DNA from: Fibrivirga algicola | Lineage (GTDB): Bacteria; Bacteroidota; Bacteroidia; Cytophagales; Spirosomataceae | Direction: 5' to 3' | Assembly: GCF_011742925.1 (NCBI RefSeq) | Contig: NZ_WAEL01000008.1 | Coordinates: 1 to 64,000 of the forward strand | DNA length: 64,000 nt | Shown: piece after piece, positions 46,058-54,091 of the stretch | Numbering within the stretch: the first letter of the stretch is position 1 | Layout of the letters: every line of letters starts with the position of its first letter | Program-made: the position numbers and the translations under genes | The notes under the pieces: generated by a model | What the model saw: only the letters and a program-made list of their open reading frames with translations | Told to the model about the DNA's origin: nothing | The model's database searches: none

Positions 46058-46102
46058 CTTAAGGATAACTCACCTTAAATTTTTCTTAAGGAATTGGTTT
46101 TG
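46058..46102 (+). promoter_or_regulatory. CTTAAR hexamers, two in 11-bp phase, plus -7-like box
   Basis: CTTAAG at 46058, CTTAAA at 46074 and CTTAAG at 46085; the last two are 11 bp apart with a TTTTT spacer. TGGTTTTG (46095-46102) is one mismatch from TAnnTTTG and starts four bases after the last hexamer. The site lies between the EEP gene and the Lys-rich protein, so the latter has its own regulated promoter. Confidence 0.6.
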
Positions 46103-46156
46103 GGCAACTTTTCACTCACTTTTCCGTCCAATTACCGAGTTAACCTTAATCAAACC

Positions 46157-46729
46157 ATGTACATGAAAAAGTCTGTAGTGTGGCTGAGCCTGATGCTCGG
46201 CCTGTTGATCGCCTTCAACGCACCAGCTCAGGAAGCTAAAGCCAAGAAAGAGAAGAAAGAAGCGAAGGCCGATAAGAAGGAAGCTAAAGAAGACAAGAAA
46301 GCGGCTAAAGCCGAGAAGAAGGCCGCTAAAACTGACGCTGACAAAGAGCAGGCTAAAGCTGAGAAAAAAGCAGCTAAAGAAGAAAAGAAGGCCGCAAAAG
46401 AGGATAAGAAAGAAGCCGCTGCTGATAAAAAGGAAGCCAAAGGAAAATCGACCGACGCGGTAACCAAAGCCGACAAGAAAGAGAAAGCCGACGCTAAGGC
46501 TGATAAAATGGAAGCCAGGGCCGAAAAGAAAGCCGACAAAGCTGAAGCCCGGGTAGCCAAAGCCACGGCAAAGGCCGAAACCAAAGCAACCCCAGCCGAC
46601 TACAAAGCCCCCGTCGATCGATCGATGAAAGGCCCAAATGGAGAGCAGGTGATGACCGGACCACGCGGCGGCAAATATTACATCAATAAAAACGGCAACA
46701 AGACGTACCTGAGCAGCCTGAAAGACTGA
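46157..46729 (+). CDS. Secreted Lys/Ala/Glu-rich protein with C-terminal basic-adaptor-like motif
   Basis: The 190-residue protein (start 46157, or 46163 MKKSVV) has a signal peptide (VVWLSLMLGLLIAFNAPAQ). About 120 residues follow of low-complexity KKEAK/KAAK/DKKEA repeats that should form a long charged helix. The last ~35 residues differ sharply: KGPNGEQVMTGPRGGKYYIN then KNGNKTYL, which matches the motif (TGPRGGkYY..nGkK.Y) of the PBCV-specific basic adaptor domain known from chlorella virus proteins. Such tails may bind nucleic acid or a polyanion. It lies at the end of the two-component cluster, behind its own phased-repeat promoter. Function unknown. Confidence 0.75.
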   Translation: MYMKKSVVWLSLMLGLLIAFNAPAQEAKAKKEKKEAKADKKEAKEDKKAAKAEKKAAKTDADKEQAKAEKKAAKEEKKAAKEDKKEAAADKKEAKGKSTDAVTKADKKEKADAKADKMEARAEKKADKAEARVAKATAKAETKATPADYKAPVDRSMKGPNGEQVMTGPRGGKYYINKNGNKTYLSSLKD

Positions 46730-46752
46730 TTTTTGTATCGCTTTAATCTACC

Positions 46753-46787
46753 AAGCCAGGTACGTGGATGACGTACCTGGCTTTTTT
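46753..46787 (+). terminator. 13-bp hairpin terminator with T6
   Basis: AAGCCAGGTACGT, loop GGATG, then the exact complement and a T6 run (46782-46787), 24 bases after the Lys-rich gene. The stem contains CAGGTACGT, the reverse of the over-abundant ACGTACCTG. Confidence 0.85.
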
Positions 46788-46932
46788 ATAAGTCGACATT
46801 TTCCCACAATCGACAAGACACAATCCATCGGCCCAACTGTCCGGCTGATAACTTGAGCCCGTTTCGGTTTGTGGAAACACACGACCGCAAGCATCCATCA
46901 GGTTTAGCATCACCCTCTAAACCCTGATAGCC

Positions 46933-47955
46933 ATGCATTTAGCAAACCAGTTCACGCTACTCTCTGTCTGTACTGGGGCACTTGCTCTAGCGTCAGCATC
47001 CACCACTACCCTGAAGCCCATCGAACAAGCGATGACGCGAATCGTATCGAAAAATCTTGTTTCGGTCCGGATCAGCGTTTTTGATGAAGCAGGACCGCTG
47101 TCGGGTGCTACTGTTTCATCGACAGATGGCACACAGTCGATATTGACCGATGCAACCGGTAATTGCCAGCTGGCTATACCGAGCGGCACCGTCCTCCTTG
47201 TTTCGGCAGACGAACACAAGACTTTCCGGATACTCGTTTCGGCGAAAGGTGCAGAAAAGCATAGTTTAAAACTTCGGCGGTTGGACGGCTCTGAAATCGT
47301 CGCTGTTGCCCCACTAGTTCACCTGTCCGGTGTCGTCCGCACTGCCGAAGGGCAACCCCTAGAAGGTGCCGACGTGAGCGTATCCGGACGCGGTTGGACT
47401 ACAAAAACAGACGGTGCCGGCCGCTACACGATCGACGTACCTCAAAACAATCTGCTATCAATCAGTAAATTTGGCTACGAGCTTACATCAGTGGTCGTGT
47501 CACCAACAACGACCAGTTTTTCACCTAAAATGGCCCTGCGAGAAGGCATCGACCCGTCTATTTTAGGCACCGATACCAAACGAGCGACGAGTACGGCAGT
47601 CCCTTTTGCCAGCGGAGATTACAAACTTGCCAGCGGCGAAGTCATCACTGAGGCCGACGAGAACCCCGTTTATCCCGGCGGTCTGGAGGCACTAAACACG
47701 TACCTGACAACCAGTATTCGCTACCCGGAAGCAGCCCGGCAAAATAATATCACAGGTAAGGTGCTGGTTAGTTTTGTCGTCGATACGGATGGCAGTATCA
47801 ACCGGATCCGGTTACTGAAAGGCCTTAATTACGGGACTGATGAAGAGGCGGTTCGGGTTATTGCACGGATGCCCAACTGGACGCCCGGTAAGCAAAAAGG
47901 TCGTGCAGTAGCCATTCTCTATACGCTGCCCGTGCCCTTTTCAGTCACCAGATAG
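46933..47955 (+). CDS. Exported TonB C-terminal-domain protein with carboxypeptidase-like domain
   Basis: The 340-residue protein has an N-terminal hydrophobic signal (LLSVCTGALALASA) and two beta-sandwich domains of the carboxypeptidase-regulatory type (VRISVFDEAGPLSGATV; LSGVVRTAEGQPLEGADVSV). The C-terminal TonB domain shows the common Bacteroidota form: PVYPGGLEALNTYL, IRYPEAARQNNITGKVLVSF, DGSINRIRLLKGL, VRVIARMPNWTPGK. It lacks a Pro-rich periplasm-spanning linker, so it may not be a classical energy transducer. Such proteins may bind peptidoglycan or receptor TonB boxes. It is not adjacent to ExbBD genes. Confidence 0.85.
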   Translation: MHLANQFTLLSVCTGALALASASTTTLKPIEQAMTRIVSKNLVSVRISVFDEAGPLSGATVSSTDGTQSILTDATGNCQLAIPSGTVLLVSADEHKTFRILVSAKGAEKHSLKLRRLDGSEIVAVAPLVHLSGVVRTAEGQPLEGADVSVSGRGWTTKTDGAGRYTIDVPQNNLLSISKFGYELTSVVVSPTTTSFSPKMALREGIDPSILGTDTKRATSTAVPFASGDYKLASGEVITEADENPVYPGGLEALNTYLTTSIRYPEAARQNNITGKVLVSFVVDTDGSINRIRLLKGLNYGTDEEAVRVIARMPNWTPGKQKGRAVAILYTLPVPFSVTR

Positions 47956-47969
47956 CGTATTGCCCACCC

Positions 47970-48185
47970 TTATTGAAGCCCGCCTTTCACCGATTCATAG
48001 TCAGACTTGAGGCGACCCATTTCGCGGGCCAGGAAGCGCTGGAGTTGCTGATTAAACTCGTCCTTCTCTTCGTCTGGCAGATTTGTATACAGCTCTTTAA
48101 GCTCCTGATTGATGGCCGCCCGTTCTTCTGCCGTGGCCGCGTTGATCGACCGCGTATGGAAAGTTTTGAAATCGTAGGTTGTCAT
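47970..48185 (-). CDS. Small hypothetical helical protein
   Basis: The 71-residue protein starts at ATG 48185 (MTTYDFKTFHTRSINAATAEERA); a GTG at 48251 would add 22 residues, but the helical pattern is clearer from the ATG. It is charged and alpha-helical (INQELKELYTNLPDEEKDEFNQQLQRFLAREMGRLKSDYE, given as landmarks LKELYTNLPDEEKDEF and RFLAREMGRLKSDYE). It has no signal or known motif. It resembles small conserved proteins of Cytophagales without assigned roles, and is transcribed divergently from the cytochrome c gene. Confidence 0.7.
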   Translation of the reverse strand: MTTYDFKTFHTRSINAATAEERAAINQELKELYTNLPDEEKDEFNQQLQRFLAREMGRLKSDYESVKGGLQ

Positions 48186-48316
48186 AGAGTCAAAACCCCG
48201 GGCGGCCTGGGCAAGTTCGGTCAAGTTATTTTTGGCATAGATTCCTGACACAGACTAAACTTTTAGGGTAAAAAGCAGTCTTATACCTGTTACTAGGGTA
48301 ATAAGTCGGTATTGAA

Positions 48317-48348
48317 TTGGATTCAGCGCTGGCTACGGTTTACCTTTG
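48317..48348 (+). promoter_or_regulatory. Bacteroidota promoter with -33 and -7 boxes
   Basis: TTG at 48317-48319 and TACCTTTG at 48341-48348 (TAnnTTTG) are separated by 21 bases, the expected spacing. The ATG of the cytochrome c gene follows 58 bases later. This is the clearest consensus promoter in the window. Confidence 0.65.
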
Positions 48349-48406
48349 TTTCACCAGAATACTACAATACAACTTAGTTAACTCAATTGCCAATCAAGTT
48401 TTTACG

Positions 48407-48790
48407 ATGAAAAAAGCGTTCGGCTTCCTCCTTGCTACCGCCGGTTTGTTGTCGGCATCATTCTCGGCCCAGGCGCAGGATAATATTCCTGATGATATGA
48501 AGGCCCTTATGACCAAATACACCTGTATTGCCTGTCACCGGGTTGATGCTCGTCTGGTTGGACCGGCCTATAAAGACGTGGCCAAGCGTAACTATACCGA
48601 CGAGCAGATCGTCGAGTTGATCTACAACCCAAAGCCTAGCAACTGGCCTGGTTATATCGCTATGGCACCCATGAAGCAGGTACCAAAAGAAGATGCCGTA
48701 AAACTGGCTAGCTGGATCAACACCCTTGATGGTACTACCACCAAGAAGAGTACAACCAAGAAAACGACTACTAAAACGAAGAAGGCGTAA
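48407..48790 (+). CDS. Periplasmic class I cytochrome c
   Basis: Starting at ATG 48407 (MKKAFGFLLATAGLLSASFSAQAQ), 127 residues. The heme-binding motif is CIACH in YTCIACHRVDARLVGPAYKDVA; the Met ligand is in MAPMKQVP; the helix LASWINTLDG closes the domain. A Thr/Lys-rich tail (TTTKKSTTKKTTTKTKK) follows, probably disordered and perhaps binding the acidic surface of a redox partner. The family passes single electrons in the periplasm, here perhaps to a cytochrome oxidase elsewhere. A strong promoter precedes and a terminator follows, so it is a single-gene unit. Confidence 0.92.
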   Translation: MKKAFGFLLATAGLLSASFSAQAQDNIPDDMKALMTKYTCIACHRVDARLVGPAYKDVAKRNYTDEQIVELIYNPKPSNWPGYIAMAPMKQVPKEDAVKLASWINTLDGTTTKKSTTKKTTTKTKKA

Positions 48791-48809
48791 GCACGCGTCT
48801 CTCAGGTAT

Positions 48810-48846
48810 AAAAAAGCGGCTCTGGATTACCCAGAGCCGCTTTTTT
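48810..48846. terminator. 16-bp bidirectional terminator
   Basis: AAAAAAGCGGCTCTGG, loop ATTAC, and its exact complement ending in T6 lie between the convergent cytochrome c and GH5-like genes. Confidence 0.88.
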
Positions 48847-48871
48847 GTGTGTTGTAGGGTTCAGCTTAACG

Positions 48872-50044
48872 CTATTTTTTGCCCATAGCTGCTTTAATGG
48901 CTGTTTCTTCGGCGGGGTCGTAGAAGGTGCCGTCTCCTTTCAGAATTTCATGGAACCAGACACTTGGCTCACGACCGTTTACGTACGGTTTCTGCCAGCT
49001 GTCCCACGGTAGGAAAGTTTGCGATTTACCCGCTACAAAGCCCCAGCAGATCATGCCCACTTTTTCGCGTTTGGCAATGGGTAGGTGCGTCTGGAACTTG
49101 CTGTTTACGCCCCTCGCCATGAACTCAGTGCAAATCAGCGGACGGCCCATTTTTTTCAGACCGGCAATCAGCTTTTCCAGCGCAGGTGCATCGGCATACT
49201 GGTGGAAGGTGATGATGTCGGAGTTGGCCAGTTGCATTTTATCGAAGGCAGGAATGGTGCTCACGTTTGACCAGTCGTTCACCCAGAAAGTCCACACGCC
49301 AGAGGTCAGGGGTTGGGTTGGGGTAACTGACCGGGCCCACTGAAATACCTGCGGCAACAGCTTCTCAATGATCGCGATTTTGCGTGCTTTAGGTAGTTCG
49401 GTTTTTATGGTGTGGTTATCGCCATAGCTATTGTCGTTGGTGTTGTTGGGCTCGTTCCACATATCCCACATCAACACGCGCTTATCATTTTTGAAAGCCC
49501 CAACAATACCCTTCACATAGGCTTCCAGCCGCGGGTGCTGCGATACATCCGTGAGCGCATCGGCCCCCGGCGACTGTACCCAGCCCGAATTGTGAATGCC
49601 CGGAACCGGGTCGTGCTGCTTGCCTAGTTTTGGATATGGGTCCCAGCACGAGTCGAACAGCACCAGCATAGGCCGGATCTTGTGTTTCTGACAGATAGCC
49701 AGGAAGGTGTCGATGCGCTTGATGAACCCCTTGGCATCCTGCTGATAGGGCAGATCGTGCAGAAAAACGCGCATCGTGTTTACGCCCATTTGCTCTGCCC
49801 ATCCCAGCTCTTTGTCGATTGTAGCCGGATCAAACGTTTCGGCCTGCCAGAACTCAAGCTCATTGATGGTATTGGCCGGGTTGTAATTGCCCCCAAACAG
49901 AAAAGGCTCTTTCGCATACCAGGCGTTAGCTTTGGCAGCCGACCACCGGCCCGGGGCCGACGGCACATCACCAGCCGGCGACTGAGCGAAACTAAGAAGG
50001 GCTGAGAGCAACAAAACACTCAACAGGGTAAGGCGTTGACACAT
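48872..50044 (-). CDS. Secreted GH5-like glycoside hydrolase (cellulase-family TIM barrel)
   Basis: The 390-residue protein has a signal peptide (LTLLSVLLLSALLSFAQ). The barrel has FLFGGNYNPANT near the start, MGVNTMRVFLHDLPYQQD, acid/base Glu in DMWNEPNNTNDN, SDIITFHQYA, and nucleophile Glu in PLICTEFMARG. These are the features of clan A enzymes such as GH5; close relatives are often labelled 1,4-beta-xylanase or cellulase, with no proof. It probably acts on a beta-linked glycan in the periplasm. It is alone in its unit. Confidence 0.85.
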   Translation of the reverse strand: MCQRLTLLSVLLLSALLSFAQSPAGDVPSAPGRWSAAKANAWYAKEPFLFGGNYNPANTINELEFWQAETFDPATIDKELGWAEQMGVNTMRVFLHDLPYQQDAKGFIKRIDTFLAICQKHKIRPMLVLFDSCWDPYPKLGKQHDPVPGIHNSGWVQSPGADALTDVSQHPRLEAYVKGIVGAFKNDKRVLMWDMWNEPNNTNDNSYGDNHTIKTELPKARKIAIIEKLLPQVFQWARSVTPTQPLTSGVWTFWVNDWSNVSTIPAFDKMQLANSDIITFHQYADAPALEKLIAGLKKMGRPLICTEFMARGVNSKFQTHLPIAKREKVGMICWGFVAGKSQTFLPWDSWQKPYVNGREPSVWFHEILKGDGTFYDPAEETAIKAAMGKK

Positions 50045-50204
50045 AAGGATTTCAGTAAGGATTTAGGAAATACGTTAACTGGATAGTTTGACCTGATTGG
50101 CTAAGCATACGTTGCCTGCCTACTCACCAAAGCAGGAAAGTGCCGTTTTTGGGTGTCTCTATCCAAAAAATCACGGATTTGCCAGTGGACTTACCAGTCA
50201 CTAA

Positions 50205-51581
50205 TCAGGCATTGATAGCCAGCGGGCGCACGACAGACAGGGGAAACTGAACAGTAACCGTTGTTCCCTGCTCTTCCTTCGACTGAACGGTTATCTGCCC
50301 GTTGTGCAGCCGAACGATGCGGTGAGTCAGCGCCAGGCCAATGCCGTGGCCTGGCGCCAGGTTGTTCGTCAGCGACGACCGGTAAAAAGGCTCGAACAGG
50401 TGGGGCAGATCGGCTTCTGAAATGCCATACCCGGTATCTGTGAACGCCAGACTAACCAGATTGGGTGCAAATGAGATACGCACCACCACACTCCCATTGG
50501 CCGAGTACTTACAGCCATTTTCCATCAGATTCTGAAAGGCCGTTCGCAGCAGTGCCTCTTCGCCGGGAATGGTGAGATCGTCGTCCTGGTCGGGTAAATT
50601 CTCAAAGTCAATATCGATGACGTACTCCGGATTTTTGGAGAGAAGCTTGCTCCGCGCCTGCCAGAGAAGCTCGTCGAGGCGGGTAGGCCGAAACGATATC
50701 GCTGTTGATTCTGAACTGGCCCGGGCAAGATCGAGTAGCCCGTTGGCCAGATTGATCATCGTTTGCACTTCGTCGAGTACATCGGCCAGCGTCTGCTGAT
50801 AGTAGGGCACATCGCGGGGCTTCAGCAAGGCTACATCGATGTTGCCGCGCATGATCGCCAGCGGGGTACGTAGCTCGTGCGAGGCGTGGGAAACAAAACT
50901 CCGCTGGCTCACGAAGGCCTCTTCCAGCCGATTCAGCATGTCGTTGAACGTGTGGGCCAGTTCGGCCAACTCATCGCGTTTACGACTTACGTGCAGCCGC
51001 TCGTGGATGTTGGTGGCCGAGATGTCGTTGACCTGATCGATAATTTCCGACACGGGCCGCAGGGCATCAGACGAAAAAAGCCAGCCCGCGACACCCACCA
51101 TGAAAAAACTGGCCAGCCAGCCAAAAATCAGGATCTCACGGAGACGGAGCAGCTTACTGAACCCGTATTGGTCATAGGCCGTAACCACCACCACCAGTGT
51201 CTGATTGGTTTTGCTCAGGTACCGGATGCCAATTGTCTCGGTATCGAGGTGGGTTAGCCGAACTTCGTGCCCCTCCTGAATATGCCGAAATTGACTTGAT
51301 GTTAGAGCAGGCTTGAAGCCCTGCCCTGATGTATAGAGGATCTGATTGGGTAGCTTATAAATAGTAACTCGCTCACCAACCATAACAGGCAGATCAGTGC
51401 TGGCCAGATCACCGGCATCTTCGCGTACACGAACGGTCGTGAGCGCTTTTTCACGCAGGCGGTCATAAAAGTCAACCTCCCGGTATTGACTATATAGCAA
51501 GTAAATGGATACCGAGAAGAGCAACAGAATGGAACCAACCAGCAACGAGAACAGCAGCGTCAGGCGGGCACGGATTGTCAC
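50205..51581 (-). CDS. Sensor histidine kinase (two-component system 2)
   Basis: The 458-residue kinase has a first helix (LLFSLLVGSILLLFSVSIYLLY), a short periplasmic sensor of about 120 residues, a second helix (ILIFGWLASFFMVGVAGWLF), a HAMP domain (ISATNIHERLHVSRKRDELAELAHTFN), a phospho-acceptor His in SHASHELRTPLAIM, and a catalytic domain with NLMENGCKYS, DTGYGISEADL, FEPFYRSS and GHGIGLALTHRIV. It overlaps the regulator gene by four bases. The overall layout resembles heavy-metal or envelope-stress kinases. It is a distant paralogue of the kinase at 42446-43828. Confidence 0.94.
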   Translation of the reverse strand: MTIRARLTLLFSLLVGSILLLFSVSIYLLYSQYREVDFYDRLREKALTTVRVREDAGDLASTDLPVMVGERVTIYKLPNQILYTSGQGFKPALTSSQFRHIQEGHEVRLTHLDTETIGIRYLSKTNQTLVVVVTAYDQYGFSKLLRLREILIFGWLASFFMVGVAGWLFSSDALRPVSEIIDQVNDISATNIHERLHVSRKRDELAELAHTFNDMLNRLEEAFVSQRSFVSHASHELRTPLAIMRGNIDVALLKPRDVPYYQQTLADVLDEVQTMINLANGLLDLARASSESTAISFRPTRLDELLWQARSKLLSKNPEYVIDIDFENLPDQDDDLTIPGEEALLRTAFQNLMENGCKYSANGSVVVRISFAPNLVSLAFTDTGYGISEADLPHLFEPFYRSSLTNNLAPGHGIGLALTHRIVRLHNGQITVQSKEEQGTTVTVQFPLSVVRPLAINA

Positions 51582-52255
51582 TCTTCTTTCATGATGTAGC
51601 CCATGCCAATAACTGTATGGATGAGCTTGGTCGGAAATTCCTTATCTACTTTCTTTCGCAGGAAATTCACATACACATCGATCACGTTGGTACCAGTATC
51701 GAAGTGAATATCCCACACTTTCTCGGCAATATCGATGCGCGATACCACCCGGCCCCGGTTCCGCATGAGGTATTCGAGCAGGCCAAATTCTTTAGCCGTC
51801 AGCTCGATCCGCTTGCCACCACGGCGGGCTACTTTTTCATTGAGGTCAAGCTCCAGATCGGCTACCCGCAGCACACTCACCGCACTGCCACCCTCGGCAC
51901 CCCGCTTGTGCAGGGCCCGAATGCGGGCCATCAGCTCGCGAAATTCGAAAGGCTTCACCAGGTAATCGTCGGCACCCGCTTCAAACCCCGCCAGTTTATC
52001 ATCTACCGACCCCATAGCGGTCAGCATCAGAATAGGCGTTTGCACCTGTTCATGTCGTATTGTCTGGGCTAAATCGAGGCCGTTGATCTTGGGCAGATTT
52101 ACGTCTAGCACAATGACATCGTAACTGTTGCTGAGCGCCATTGTCCGGCCAATCTGCCCATCATAGGCTAGATCTACCTCACACTTTTGCTCTTCTAAAC
52201 CTTTTTTCACGAAGGAGGCCAACTTCGGCTCATCTTCTACCACCAGAACTTTCAT
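51578..52255 (-). CDS. OmpR/PhoB-family response regulator (two-component system 2)
   Basis: Starting at ATG 52255 (MKVLVVEDEPKLASF), 225 residues; upstream ATGs at 52279 and beyond would put unrelated residues before the receiver. The phospho-acceptor Asp is in VIVLDVNLPKINGLDLA and the Lys in DDYLVKPFEFREL. The winged helix has LTAKEFGLLEYLM and RIDIAEKVWDIHF. It closely resembles regulator 1, so both may recognise similar repeats. A phased GTTAAR pair lies 145 bases upstream. Confidence 0.95.
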   Translation of the reverse strand: MKVLVVEDEPKLASFVKKGLEEQKCEVDLAYDGQIGRTMALSNSYDVIVLDVNLPKINGLDLAQTIRHEQVQTPILMLTAMGSVDDKLAGFEAGADDYLVKPFEFRELMARIRALHKRGAEGGSAVSVLRVADLELDLNEKVARRGGKRIELTAKEFGLLEYLMRNRGRVVSRIDIAEKVWDIHFDTGTNVIDVYVNFLRKKVDKEFPTKLIHTVIGMGYIMKEE

Positions 52256-52399
52256 ATCCGAAACATACATAGTATCCATCAATAGTTGAGAGTGTGTAAA
52301 ATACGACTTATTTAATGACCCCCGTCGAGATGTAGTTCGGTACGCAGGCAGATTGACCACCAAGCTCCCGTCTTTAGATTAAAATGCCCCCAAACCCCT

Positions 52400-52416
52400 G
52401 TTAAAAAGACGTTAAG
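52400..52416. promoter_or_regulatory. Phased GTTAAR pair between two-component system 2 and the SDR operon
   Basis: GTTAAA (52400) and GTTAAG (52411) are 11 bp apart with a 5-base spacer. ATTAAA at 52378 is also in phase (22 bp earlier), with a degenerate CCCAAA at the skipped position. It could serve either the regulator gene or the divergent SDR operon. Confidence 0.5.
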
Positions 52417-52508
52417 CCACATTCCTGGCCGTTCAAGCCTATTTATATAACCAAGATTCACCGCCACCTGTTGACAGAAATAAACCCGAATTTATTTTTA
52501 TCAACGGT

Positions 52509-53375
52509 ATGCACATGCAGGAGCATCGACCCACTTCAGCCGAAATAAAAGGCGAAAAATTACCGTATCCGGCCCGGCAATCGGATATGCAACGCCAGCC
52601 CGACAGTGATTTATCGAATTATAAAGCGGCAAATAAACTCCAGGGCAAGGTAGCACTCATCACCGGAGCCGACTCGGGCATTGGCCGTGCCGTAGCCATT
52701 GCATTTGGCATGGAGGGCGCCGACGTGGCTATACTTTATAACGAAAACACTGACGATGCCAACGAGACTAAACGGATGGTAGAATCGCACGGGGCGCGGT
52801 GTCTGGTCATTCAGGCCGACGTGCGCGAATCGAACGAATGTCGCGCGGCTGTTCAGGAAACGATCGATGAATATGGGAAGCTGAATGTACTCGTGAACAA
52901 CGCGGCGTATCAGATGGCGCAGGAGAAGTTTGAAGACATTACGGAAGAACAACTCCGCCGTACCTTCGAGACCAACATTTTTGGTTATTTCTTCATGGCC
53001 CAGGCCGCTTTGCCGCATCTGCAGGCAGGCGACGCCATTGTGAATACGGGCAGTATTGTGGGCATTACCGGTAACCCAATCCTGATCGACTATACAGCCA
53101 CAAAAGCAGCCATTCACGCGTTCACAAAATCGCTGGCTATTCAATTGGGCAAGCGTGGTATTCGCGTCAATGCTGTAGTGCCCGGTCCCGTCTGGACACC
53201 CAACATTCCGGGTACGATGCCCATCGACGAAGTAGAAAACTTCGGCTACGAGGTAGCTCTTGAACGGCCCGGTCAGCCCGAGGAGTTAGCCCCTGCCTAC
53301 GTATTGTTGGCCTCGTCAGACGGCAGTTTCATGACAGGAAGTCTGGTAGAAGTAACCGGCGGAAAATTAGGATGA
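52509..53375 (+). CDS. Short-chain dehydrogenase/reductase of the general-stress (YghA/YdaD) type
   Basis: The 288-residue SDR has an extended N-terminus (PYPARQSDMQRQPDSD) typical of the YghA/YdaD group. Next come the NAD(P) motif TGADSGIGRAVAIAFG, NNAA in VLVNNAAYQM, the catalytic Ser in NTGSIVGITG, Tyr and Lys in YTATKAAIHAF, and PGPVWTPN. It reduces or oxidises an unknown carbonyl or alcohol in the cytoplasm. The stop overlaps the next gene by four bases, so it is the first gene of an operon with a GMC oxidoreductase. Relatives are induced by general stress in other bacteria. Confidence 0.92.
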   Translation: MHMQEHRPTSAEIKGEKLPYPARQSDMQRQPDSDLSNYKAANKLQGKVALITGADSGIGRAVAIAFGMEGADVAILYNENTDDANETKRMVESHGARCLVIQADVRESNECRAAVQETIDEYGKLNVLVNNAAYQMAQEKFEDITEEQLRRTFETNIFGYFFMAQAALPHLQAGDAIVNTGSIVGITGNPILIDYTATKAAIHAFTKSLAIQLGKRGIRVNAVVPGPVWTPNIPGTMPIDEVENFGYEVALERPGQPEELAPAYVLLASSDGSFMTGSLVEVTGGKLG

Positions 53376-53974
53376 GCCAGCCGACGCAGTACCCAACCGG
53401 CACCGTGCGCACCTTGCTGGCCAGCGAACATGTTAGCGACCGCACCCGCGAGGTGCTTACTGACCGATTAAACCGGCCAACCGGACCTCTCGGCTTTTTT
53501 ACCCCCGACGAAGCCCGCACGTTACGGCAAATCGCCGACCGGCTCGTTCCCCAGTCAGATACGGCTGGGTACGTTGTCGACCTGATTGGCCCGGTTGATC
53601 TTCGGCTGACCAATAATGAAAGCGACGGCTGGCGCTACGACGTGATGCCCGCCGACAGGGAGACATTTCGACAGGGCATTGCGGGTTTTCACGAATCAGC
53701 ACAGGCGCTATACGGTCAACCGTTCGATCGGTTGACCAACTCGCAACAAGACGAACTGATTGGGCAGGTGCAGCAGGGCACGGCTCCGGGAACGGTTTGG
53801 CAGCAGCTATCGCCAACCCGGTTTTTTGAAGAACTGCTGGCCGAACTCGCAGTCATTTACTACAGCCATCCGCTGGTTCAGGAAGGATTCGGGTACGCTG
53901 GTATGGCCGACAAACCTGGCTGGACACGAATTGGCCTGAACGAACGCGAAGACCGCGAACCGAACGAATTATAA
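53372..53974 (+). CDS. Gluconate 2-dehydrogenase subunit 3-like protein, without export signal
   Basis: The 200-residue protein matches the small subunit of membrane-bound sugar dehydrogenases: LGFFTPDEARTLRQIADRLVPQ, then FRQGIAGFHESAQALYGQPFDRLTNSQQDEL, and TRFFEELLAELAVIYYSHPLV (landmarks). In classical enzymes this subunit carries a Tat signal and helps export its GMC partner. Here no twin-arginine or hydrophobic signal is present, so the complex should be cytoplasmic. It overlaps the SDR stop by four bases and precedes the GMC gene, its expected partner. Confidence 0.85.
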   Translation: MSQPTQYPTGTVRTLLASEHVSDRTREVLTDRLNRPTGPLGFFTPDEARTLRQIADRLVPQSDTAGYVVDLIGPVDLRLTNNESDGWRYDVMPADRETFRQGIAGFHESAQALYGQPFDRLTNSQQDELIGQVQQGTAPGTVWQQLSPTRFFEELLAELAVIYYSHPLVQEGFGYAGMADKPGWTRIGLNEREDREPNEL

Positions 53975-53980
53975 ACGAAC

Positions 53981-54000
53981 ACTGAAGCTGAAGCTTCAGT
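53981..54000 (+). repeat. Small tetraloop hairpin before the GMC gene
   Basis: ACTGAAGC, loop TGAA, GCTTCAGT, a perfect 8-bp hairpin located 7 bases after the subunit-3 stop. It may set different expression of the two subunits by RNA processing. Confidence 0.5.
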
Positions 54001-54091
54001 CGTATAAACGCAACACTGACTACCGAAGCTGGGGCCGGGCGGCATTCTGCCTTGGCGCTCATCCATCATGCCGACTTTATCGAGCACCAAA

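Noticed and set aside
46228-46584. Minus-strand Ser/Ala/Leu/Phe-rich frame looking like membrane helices
   Set aside because: It is the complement of the Lys/Glu codon repeats; hydrophobicity is an artefact.
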